From assembly GCA_040507895.1 (NCBI GenBank), contig JBEVNX010000021.1:1-8492 (forward strand): a DNA stretch of 8,492 bases. The letters run 5' to 3'. Position numbers and translations under genes: made by a program. Numbering within the stretch: the first letter of the stretch is position 1; every line of letters starts with the position of its first letter. A model generated the notes under the pieces. It had not been told where the DNA came from and did not search any database. It saw only the letters and a program-made list of their open reading frames with translations. Of this stretch, positions 1-5,107 are shown in pieces. The stretch comes from JBEVNX01 sp040507895 (lineage in GTDB: Bacteria > Desulfobacterota > Binatia > JACPRU01).

Positions 1-1190
1 ACGACCCGAGCGACGGGCGGCAGCAACAGGAAGCCGAAGATGGCGAGAAATGGCCCCAAAGGAGTTCTCGACTCGACGCGGCCGATCCCCTGATATTGGG
101 TGTGGAAGCGCAGGGTGAAGGGCAGGGACAAGACGATCGCGGCCACCGCTAGGGCGGCGACGAAGCCGAGAGCGGCGAGCAACGCGCGGATGGGTCGGCG
201 CTCGTCCCACAGCCGATGGAGCGCCAGCAAGCCGATCAGCGTGAGGTCGACCGGCAATCCCCATGGATTGGTGAGCGCGACCGTGGCGAGCAGGACGGCG
301 AGCGCGCAAAGGCGTGCGGCGTTGGCGCGAAGCCGGGGCGATTCGCTCATCGCCGCGGACGTCGCCACCGCGACCCCGACGAGCGGGACGTCGATCACCA
401 GCGCCATGAGGTGCGGATGAAGATCCCCGTGTACCAAGCTGAAGAACGGGAATTCGTTGATGGTGTTGGGCACGAGGCGGGTCGGGCGCCAGTAGTCGAA
501 CCCCGAGAACGCCCGGTGCTCGACGATGAGTTGTCGCGCGCCGTCGAGGTTCCCTATGACGACGAGAGCCGCGCCGCTGATGTAGCCGGCCCACCGGGAG
601 CCGGACAAGAAGCTACCGAGGCAGACGGCGCCACTGAAGGCCATCGCCCCGATCGAAGCGAGCGCGAGATTGTATCCGACCGCCGGGGCGACGCCCGTGA
701 GCCGGACGAGGTTCGCGAACAACAGATAGCCGAAGTAGTAGTAGTTGACCGGCACGCCGCTCATCCAGGGGTCTTGGGGAGGAAAGTGATCCGCGCGCAC
801 GAGGGTGTTGAGGAGCGCGAAGTCCATGTACTTCTCGGCGCCGAAGATGTCCGGCGCGAGTGCGCGGATCGCCGCGAACGCGCACAGGGCGGCGAAAAAC
901 GTGGCTTCGTCTTGCAGAACAATCGACGCCCGCGGGCGGCCCCCGCGCGGCCACGAGGCGGCGCCCGCGACGGCCAGGCCGATGCACGCGACCGCCAGCG
1001 AGACCCGATGCGGAACTCCGGCGCTGGTCGCCAGCCAGGAGAGATAGCCGACGGCGATCAGACCGAGGGGCTTCGCGAAGCCGCGGCCGCGATCGACGAA
1101 GCTCGCGGGAAAGAGCCGGGCGGTGACAGGCTCGGCGGCGAGACCGATCAACGTCAAGGCTCCCCACCAGACGGCGAGATCGAAGATCAT
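1..1190 (-). CDS. DUF2298 (YYY-type) polytopic membrane protein, C-terminus cut by window edge
   Basis: I translated this frame by hand. It is open from ATG 1190 to the left edge (396 complete codons). An in-frame TAG lies six codons upstream, with no other start between, so the start is fixed. The protein is strongly hydrophobic with many predicted membrane helices. It carries the hallmarks of DUF2298 / Chlor_Arch_YYY: MDF (122-124), PQDPWMSG (138-145) followed by the triple tyrosine (150-152), GNLDG (213-217), INEFPFFS (244-251) and GDLHPH (255-260). Family members known from Chloroflexi and archaea are large integral membrane proteins of unproven function, and a role in envelope glycan or lipid handling is only a guess. 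The usual family length implies that several hundred residues lie off the window. No Shine-Dalgarno is visible. The gene is divergent from the FAD oxidoreductase. Family assignment is firm; biochemical function is unknown. Confidence 0.9.
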   Translation of the reverse strand, partial: MIFDLAVWWGALTLIGLAAEPVTARLFPASFVDRGRGFAKPLGLIAVGYLSWLATSAGVPHRVSLAVACIGLAVAGAASWPRGGRPRASIVLQDEATFFAALCAFAAIRALAPDIFGAEKYMDFALLNTLVRADHFPPQDPWMSGVPVNYYYFGYLLFANLVRLTGVAPAVGYNLALASIGAMAFSGAVCLGSFLSGSRWAGYISGAALVVIGNLDGARQLIVEHRAFSGFDYWRPTRLVPNTINEFPFFSLVHGDLHPHLMALVIDVPLVGVAVATSAAMSESPRLRANAARLCALAVLLATVALTNPWGLPVDLTLIGLLALHRLWDERRPIRALLAALGFVAALAVAAIVLSLPFTLRFHTQYQGIGRVESRTPLGPFLAIFGFLLLPPVARV

Positions 1191-1202
1191 TCGCGGACGC
1201 GA

Positions 1203-1231
1203 GTTCTAGTGGGCACCTGCCGGCTTTGCAA
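1203..1231 (-). promoter_or_regulatory. Candidate sigma70-type promoter of the DUF2298 gene
   Basis: On the minus strand, TTGCAA (1231-1226, 4/6 to the -35 consensus) and TAGAAC (1208-1203, 4/6 to the -10) are separated by exactly 17 bp. The expected start of transcription is near 1196, leaving a leader of only about 5-7 nt before ATG 1190. This fits the absence of a Shine-Dalgarno. The match is by eye and could be chance. Confidence 0.35.
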
Positions 1232-1266
1232 CGCACTCTGCTCCGGGCATCTCGTGCCGTCGCCGC

Positions 1267-2643
1267 ATGGCTGCTAAGGACGCAGGCGTGCGTCCGGCAT
1301 CCGGCTCGCCTCGCGTCGCCGTGGTCGGCGGCGGCTTTGCGGGCCTCGCCGCGGCGCATCGGCTCGCCACGGCGGGAATCCCAGTCGCGCTATTCGAGCG
1401 CAGCGCCCACCTCGGCGGTCTGGCGATGGCGTTCCCGCTCGGCGAGACCGAGATCGAGAAATACTACCATCACTGGTTCACTTCCGACCGGAACATCCTG
1501 CAGCTGATCGCCGAGGTCGGCCTCGCGGATCGAGTACGCTGGATCTCGCCGGTGATGGGCATTTTCTGCGGCGGCCAGGTGTATCGCTTCACCTCCCCGA
1601 CGGACCTCTTGCAGTTTCGGCCGTTCAGCTTCGCCGCCAAGGTGCGGTTCGGCGTCGTCACACTCTTCCTGCAGCGTTACCCTCGCCGCGAAGCCTTCGA
1701 GCAGATTACGGCTTCGCGATGGCTGCGTCGCTACGCGGGGCGCGAGGTCTACGACGTGGTCTGGGGGCCGCTGCTGCGCGCGAAGTTCGGCCGCTACGCC
1801 GAGTCGATCTCGATGGCGTGGGTCTGGTCGAAGATGCGCTTGCGCGGCACCTCGCGAACCCACGGCGGAAACCGCGAGAGCCTCGGTTACGCCGACGGCG
1901 GATTCGGCCTCGTCGCGCGCCGTCTCGCCGAACGTATCGCCGTGCACGGCGGGAGGGTGCATGCTTCGGAGCCGGTGAGCCGCATTTCGCCGATTGCCGC
2001 GGACGAGGGCGGGAATCGCTTCGAGGTGGAGACCGCACGTCGTTGCGAGCGCTTCGCGGCCGTCGTCTCGACCGTCGCCCCGCCGGTGCTCGCGCGCCTC
2101 GCGCCGGAGCTTCCTGCAGAGTATCGAGCGCGTTGCCAGGGCTTCGAGCATTCCGCGATCCTCTGCACGATGCTGTTGCTGCGCCGCCAGCTGTCGCCCA
2201 TCTACTGGATGAACATCAGCGACGCCGAGATTCCGTTCGGCGGATTGATCGAGCATACGAACTTCGTCGCGCCTGAGCGCTACGGCGGGCGCCGGATCCT
2301 CTATGTCTCGCACTACGTCTACGCGGACGAGCCGATCTACCGTCTCGACTCGGGCGCGCTGCTCGAGCGCTATCGCCCCGGCTTGCGGCGCGTGCAGCCG
2401 GAGTTCGACGACGACTGGATCGAGCGTCAGATGCAATTTCGCGACGACTATGCGCAGCCGATCGTCGACGTCGGGTATCACCGTCGGATCTTGCCGCTCG
2501 CCGGCCCGCTGCCGGGCCTCGTGGTGGCGACGATGTCGCAGATCTATCCGGAGGATCGCGGCACCAACTACGCCGTGCGCATCGGCGAGCAAGCGGCGCA
2601 GGTGCTGCTCGGTGACGCGCTTGCGCCAGTCCCGGGATCGTGA
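1267..2643 (+). CDS. FAD-dependent oxidoreductase (amine-oxidase / HemY-like fold)
   Basis: This is a 458-aa flavoprotein. The N-terminal Rossmann dinucleotide-binding motif VVGGGFAGL is at 19-27. It is followed by the acidic residue E44, expected to hold the adenosine ribose, and by HLGGLA (48-53), the usual second FAD contact in the amine oxidase / protoporphyrinogen oxidase / phytoene desaturase superfamily. The C-terminal MSQIYPEDRGTNYA (423-436) sits where the family's closing FAD-contact segment lies. The stretch YYHHWFTSD (66-74) is distinctive, but I cannot tie it to a substrate. No signal peptide or membrane anchor is evident. ATG 1267 is the only usable start, because an in-frame TAG lies at 1207-1209 with no ATG, GTG or TTG between. 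No Shine-Dalgarno is visible. It precedes the ABC ATPase by 19 bp, so co-transcription is likely. A HemY role in haem synthesis is unlikely because no haem genes are nearby. Polyisoprenoid, lipid or sugar redox chemistry is possible but unproven. Confidence 0.85.
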   Translation: MAAKDAGVRPASGSPRVAVVGGGFAGLAAAHRLATAGIPVALFERSAHLGGLAMAFPLGETEIEKYYHHWFTSDRNILQLIAEVGLADRVRWISPVMGIFCGGQVYRFTSPTDLLQFRPFSFAAKVRFGVVTLFLQRYPRREAFEQITASRWLRRYAGREVYDVVWGPLLRAKFGRYAESISMAWVWSKMRLRGTSRTHGGNRESLGYADGGFGLVARRLAERIAVHGGRVHASEPVSRISPIAADEGGNRFEVETARRCERFAAVVSTVAPPVLARLAPELPAEYRARCQGFEHSAILCTMLLLRRQLSPIYWMNISDAEIPFGGLIEHTNFVAPERYGGRRILYVSHYVYADEPIYRLDSGALLERYRPGLRRVQPEFDDDWIERQMQFRDDYAQPIVDVGYHRRILPLAGPLPGLVVATMSQIYPEDRGTNYAVRIGEQAAQVLLGDALAPVPGS

Positions 2644-2662
2644 GATTGCTGCGTGTTCGAAG

Positions 2663-3604
2663 GTGGCTGCGGTAATCGAAATCTCCGACCTCCGTCATCG
2701 ATACGGGGAGCGGGAGGCGCTGCGCGGCGTGACCTTCGAAGTTGCAGGCGGCGAGATCTTCGCGATGCTCGGCCCGAATGGCGGCGGCAAGACCACGCTG
2801 TTCAAGATCCTTTCGACCTTGATGAGGCCAGCCTCCGGAGCCGTGCGCGTTCTCGGGCACGATCTCGCCCGCGAGGCGGCCGCCGTGCGGCCTCGACTCG
2901 GCGTCGTCTTCCAGAATCCAGGGCTCGACGCGAAGCTGACGGTCGCCGAGAACCTGGTGCACCACGGCCACCTCTATGGCCTCGGCGGCTCATCCTTGCG
3001 GGAGCGCGTGAAGCAGATGCTCGTCGAGCTCGATCTCACCGAACGGGCGGATGATCGGGTGGAGACGCTCTCGGGCGGCCTCGCGCGCCGTACCGAGCTG
3101 GCGCGCGGACTGTTGCACGCGCCGGAGCTGTTGTTGCTCGACGAGCCGAGCACCGGCCTCGATCCCGGAGCGCGGCGCGACTTTTTCCATCATTTGCGCG
3201 GGCTGCGTGACCGCGTCGGCGGGACCGTGGTGCTGACGACGCACTTCATGGAAGAGGCGGAGCGCGCGGACCGCGTGGCGGTGATGCACGAAGGCGCGCT
3301 GGTGGCCCTCGGCACTCCCGACGAGCTCAAGCATCGCGTCGGCGGCGACGTCGTGGTCATCGAAGCCGAGGCGCCCGGAGACCTTCGGGAGAAGGTCCGC
3401 GCGCGCTTCGGCCTCGAGGCGCAGATCGTCGACGGCACGCTGCGTGTGGAGCGCGCGCGGGGTCACGAGCTGGTGCGCGACGTCGTGGAGGCGTTTCCCG
3501 GCGAGGTGCGGTCGGTGACGTTCGGGAGGCCGACGCTCGAAGACGTGTTCGTGCACGTCACGGGGAGGCGATTCCGGGAGACGAACGGGAGGTCCGAAGC
3601 GTGA
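2663..3604 (+). CDS. ABC-2-type transporter ATP-binding protein (DrrA/CcmA-like)
   Basis: This is a 313-aa ATPase read from GTG 2663. The reading frame stays open far upstream inside the oxidoreductase gene, but homology to ABC ATPases begins only here (VIEISDLRHRYG), and no ATG or nearer alternative start fits. Motifs in order: Walker A GPNGGGKTT (37-45), Q-loop Q84, signature LSGGL (136-140), Walker B LLLLDEP (156-162) with catalytic E161, D-loop GLDP (165-168) and H-loop H194. A C-terminal extension (about 230-313), ending near TLEDVFVHVTGR (291-302), is typical of ABC-2 drug, polysaccharide or lipid exporters (COG1131). The signature ends in Leu where Gln or Met is usual, and Walker A has Gly where Ala is usual; both look tolerable. 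It overlaps the permease by 4 bp, so the two are translationally coupled partners. The cargo cannot be read from the sequence. Confidence 0.92.
   Translation: MAAVIEISDLRHRYGEREALRGVTFEVAGGEIFAMLGPNGGGKTTLFKILSTLMRPASGAVRVLGHDLAREAAAVRPRLGVVFQNPGLDAKLTVAENLVHHGHLYGLGGSSLRERVKQMLVELDLTERADDRVETLSGGLARRTELARGLLHAPELLLLDEPSTGLDPGARRDFFHHLRGLRDRVGGTVVLTTHFMEEAERADRVAVMHEGALVALGTPDELKHRVGGDVVVIEAEAPGDLREKVRARFGLEAQIVDGTLRVERARGHELVRDVVEAFPGEVRSVTFGRPTLEDVFVHVTGRRFRETNGRSEA
3587..3592 (+). promoter_or_regulatory. Ribosome binding site of the ABC permease
   Basis: GGGAGG lies inside the end of the ATPase gene, 8 nt before GTG 3601 and 11 nt before ATG 3604. The spacing favours GTG 3601, while the ATG forms a TGATG stop/start overlap. 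Either start changes the product by one residue. Confidence 0.6.
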
Positions 3605-4383
3605 TGCGATTCTGGCGCCCGGTGATGACGCTGTGGTGGCGAGAGATCATTCGCTTCGTGCGTCAGAGGAGCCGGCTGCTCGGTGCGTTCGCGCAGCCGC
3701 TAGTGTTCTGGATGCTGCTGGGCGGCGGCATGAACGCCTCGTTTCGCCCCGCCGCCGGAGCCGGTGACACGAGCTACATCGAGTACTTCTATCCCGGCGT
3801 GATGGTGATGGTGCTGCTGTTCACCGCGATCTTCGCCACCATTTCCACCGTCGAAGACAGACGGGAAGGCTTCCTTCAAGGCGTGTTGGTCGCGCCGGTG
3901 ACGCGAGCGCAGATCGTGCTCGGCCAGGCGATGGGAGGTACGACGCTCGCCGTCATGCAAGGCACGCTGTTCCTGGCGTTCGCGCCGTTCGCCGGCATTC
4001 GCCTCGGTCTCGAAGCGATCGCGGCGGCGATCGTCGTGATGTCGCTCATCGCCTTCGCGCTCACCAGCCTCGGCCTCGTCATCGCCTGGAAGATGGAATC
4101 GACGCAGGGCTTTCACGCGGTCATGAACCTGATCCTGATGCCGATCTGGTTTCTGTCCGGCGCGGTCTTTCCGGTCTCCGGCGTACCGAGCGCACTCGGC
4201 TGGATCATGCGCGCCAATCCGCTCACCTACGGAATGGCGGCGCTTCGCCGTTCACTCTATGCGGGCGAAGCGGCGGCCGTGAGCTCGCTGCCCGGCCTGC
4301 TTCCCGCGTTAGCCGTCACGGCATTCTTCGCCGTCGCATCGTTCCTCGCGGCGACTGCGGTCGCCCGGCGCGCCGCGGCCTGA
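3601..4383 (+). CDS. ABC-2-type transporter permease
   Basis: This is a 260-aa integral inner-membrane protein, the partner of the ATPase just upstream. Hydrophobic segments fall at roughly 27-43, 64-83, 108-130, 138-162, 174-195 and 230-254, the six-helix layout of ABC2_membrane (COG0842) permeases. The first cytoplasmic loop carries EDRREGFLQGVLVAPV (85-100), matching the conserved ED-x-x-x-G/APV segment thought to contact the ATPase. NPLTY (206-210), before the last helix, is also typical of the family. The amphipathic N-terminus (WWREIIRFVRQRSRLL) lies on the cytoplasmic side. GTG 3601 and ATG 3604 are alternative starts. With one ATPase and one permease the exporter is probably A2B2. Hydrophobic drugs, lipids or glycans are exported by relatives, but nothing here picks one. 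No accessory membrane-fusion protein is seen next to it. Confidence 0.92.
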   Translation: MMRFWRPVMTLWWREIIRFVRQRSRLLGAFAQPLVFWMLLGGGMNASFRPAAGAGDTSYIEYFYPGVMVMVLLFTAIFATISTVEDRREGFLQGVLVAPVTRAQIVLGQAMGGTTLAVMQGTLFLAFAPFAGIRLGLEAIAAAIVVMSLIAFALTSLGLVIAWKMESTQGFHAVMNLILMPIWFLSGAVFPVSGVPSALGWIMRANPLTYGMAALRRSLYAGEAAAVSSLPGLLPALAVTAFFAVASFLAATAVARRAAA

Positions 4384-4393
4384 GCCGGAAGGA

Positions 4394-4426
4394 TCGAACG
4401 CGCGGCGGGAGGCGCGCCGCGCGCGA
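4394..4426. terminator. GC-rich hairpin between converging genes (possible terminator)
   Basis: A perfect 9-bp inverted repeat, CGCGCGGCG (4399-4407) and CGCCGCGCG (4415-4423), flanks a 7-nt loop. TCG (4394-4396) and CGA (4424-4426) extend the stem past an AA bulge. It sits 10 bp after the permease stop and 19 bp after the end of the converging minus-strand gene, where a bidirectional terminator would be expected. Neither strand has a T-run after the stem, so it is not a classical intrinsic terminator. It may block RNA polymerase weakly or protect 3' ends. Confidence 0.4.
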
Positions 4427-4445
4427 ATCGAGAAGCCGGACGCCG

Positions 4446-4874
4446 TCAGGCGACCTTCTGGTATCCCTTGCCGGCTTTGCGGATCCGCTTGGCGCGGCTC
4501 CACTGCGCGAGACTGATGCCGGCCTTGCGGCCCGCGATCTTGCGGACGTCTTCGAGCGTGAACGTACTACCGAGCTTGCGGAAGAACTTTTCGGCGCGTG
4601 GCGTACCCTTGCGCCGGACCCGCCGCGCTGCCGCCGGTCGCCTGCCGCGCGCCTTGCGCGGGCGGCCCGGTCGTCGGGCGCCGCGCCGGGCCGGAGTGCC
4701 GAAAAGATCCAAGCGGAAGCTCTTTTCCTCGGCCACGAGCTTGGCGAGCCTGTTGGTGGTGGAGCGGATCTCTTCGCGGAGCGACTCGAGAGCGCTTTTC
4801 GCCGCCTCGCGCGCTTGGCGGACGATGCTCAGTGCACCCGCCATTCGTCCTGCCCGTTTTCGCCGTCTCGCCAT
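4446..4874 (-). CDS. Small basic protein with coiled-coil-like N-terminus and AT-hook-like linker
   Basis: This is a 142-aa protein of unknown function. ATG 4874 is preferred over an upstream in-frame ATG at 5003 because a strong Shine-Dalgarno (AAGGAGA) lies 6 nt before it and the upstream codons look non-coding. Three parts can be seen. Residues 13-52 form a charged heptad-like helix (VRQAREAAKSALESLREEI), probably a coiled coil, ending in LDLFG (55-59). Residues 61-90 are almost all Arg, Ala, Pro and Gly and contain RRPGRPRKARGRRP (67-80), a GRP-centred AT-hook-like element. Residues 91-142 (FFRKLGSTFTLEDVRKIAG, then GYQKV) form a compact helical end that could be a degenerate helix-turn-helix. 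A DNA-binding, nucleoid-associated or regulatory role is inferred from composition and layout; the layout resembles H-NS-like proteins but no H-NS motif is present. It is divergent from aceE. An RNA-binding role is an alternative. Confidence 0.8.
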   Translation of the reverse strand: MARRRKRAGRMAGALSIVRQAREAAKSALESLREEIRSTTNRLAKLVAEEKSFRLDLFGTPARRGARRPGRPRKARGRRPAAARRVRRKGTPRAEKFFRKLGSTFTLEDVRKIAGRKAGISLAQWSRAKRIRKAGKGYQKVA

Positions 4875-4880
4875 GTAAAC

Positions 4881-4887
4881 TCTCCTT
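4881..4887 (-). promoter_or_regulatory. Ribosome binding site deciding the start of the 142-aa gene
   Basis: On the minus strand AAGGAGA is followed by six nucleotides and ATG 4874. It is the best Shine-Dalgarno I found in the window. It rules in favour of the 142-aa product over a 185-aa version starting at 5003. Confidence 0.8.
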
Positions 4888-4924
4888 ATCTGGCGGCGCG
4901 CAATGGCAGCCGCACTGTTCGGCA

Positions 4925-4954
4925 ATTGAAACCTCAGGCGATGAAATTTGTCGA
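4925..4954 (-). promoter_or_regulatory. Candidate promoter of the 142-aa AT-hook-like gene
   Basis: On the minus strand TCGACA (4954-4949, 5/6 to the -35 consensus) and TTCAAT (4930-4925, 4/6 to the -10) are separated by 18 bp. Transcription would begin near 4918, giving a leader of about 44 nt that includes the strong Shine-Dalgarno. It lies in the AT-richer gap shared with aceE. Found by eye only. Confidence 0.4.
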
Positions 4955-4957
4955 AAT

Positions 4958-4978
4958 GACTGAGCACCGATTGAGCAC
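4958..4978. repeat. Near-perfect 10-bp tandem repeat with 11-bp period, possible operator
   Basis: GACTGAGCAC (4958-4967) and GATTGAGCAC (4969-4978) match at 9 of 10 positions and are spaced by one helical turn, so both copies face the same side of the DNA. They lie between the candidate -35 elements of the two divergent genes, about 3 bp from the minus-strand one and 12 bp from TTGACA 4991. That is a usual place for a regulator binding direct half-sites. The regulator is unknown. Confidence 0.4.
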
Positions 4979-4990
4979 ATACGTCGGCAT

Positions 4991-5020
4991 TTGACAACCC
5001 CAATGACGCAATTGTCCAAA
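4991..5020 (+). promoter_or_regulatory. Candidate aceE promoter: perfect -35, poor -10
   Basis: TTGACA (4991-4996) is a perfect -35 hexamer. The best -10 at acceptable spacing is TCCAAA (5015-5020, 18-bp spacer, 3/6), which is poor, so the promoter may need an activator or may be a chance match. If real, the aceE leader to ATG 5108 is about 80 nt. The same TTG could also be read as an upstream start codon of the aceE frame, which I consider less likely. Confidence 0.3.
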
Positions 5021-5027
5021 AGAGACG

Positions 5028-5044
5028 CCGTTGTAGCGCAACGG
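5028..5044. repeat. Short inverted repeat in the aceE leader
   Basis: CCGTTG (5028-5033) and CAACGG (5039-5044) form a perfect 6-bp inverted repeat around TAGCG. It would fall close to +1 of the candidate aceE promoter, where a dimeric repressor site or a small leader hairpin could sit. It does not resemble the E. coli PdhR operator. Short enough to be chance. Confidence 0.25.
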
Positions 5045-5107
5045 GGATGGCGGGAGACGTTTTTCCGCCTCCTGGACAAGCACCGTTCCGCCCAGCATGA
5101 TTCCGGG

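Noticed and set aside
216..1277. A 353-codon plus-strand open frame over the left region
   Set aside because: It is highly charged and low in hydrophobic residues. The minus-strand frame from 1190 carries the complete set of DUF2298 motifs, so this is its shadow.
613..1359. A 248-codon minus-strand open frame overlapping the DUF2298 start
   Set aside because: Arg-rich shadow in another frame of the DUF2298 gene; no recognisable motif.
1390..2592. A 400-codon open frame antisense to the FAD oxidoreductase
   Set aside because: Composition is Arg/Ala/His/Asp-rich with no motif; the plus strand carries a clear Rossmann motif and family features throughout.
2303..2662. Upstream extension of the ABC ATPase frame, adding 120 codons inside the oxidoreductase gene
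   Set aside because: The added sequence is Ser/Arg/Thr-rich shadow coding of the oxidoreductase. ABC ATPase homology begins at GTG 2663.
4895..4925. Possible sigma54 (-24/-12) promoter near TGGC motifs
   Set aside because: No TGGC/TTGC pair with the required GG and GC spacing could be found.
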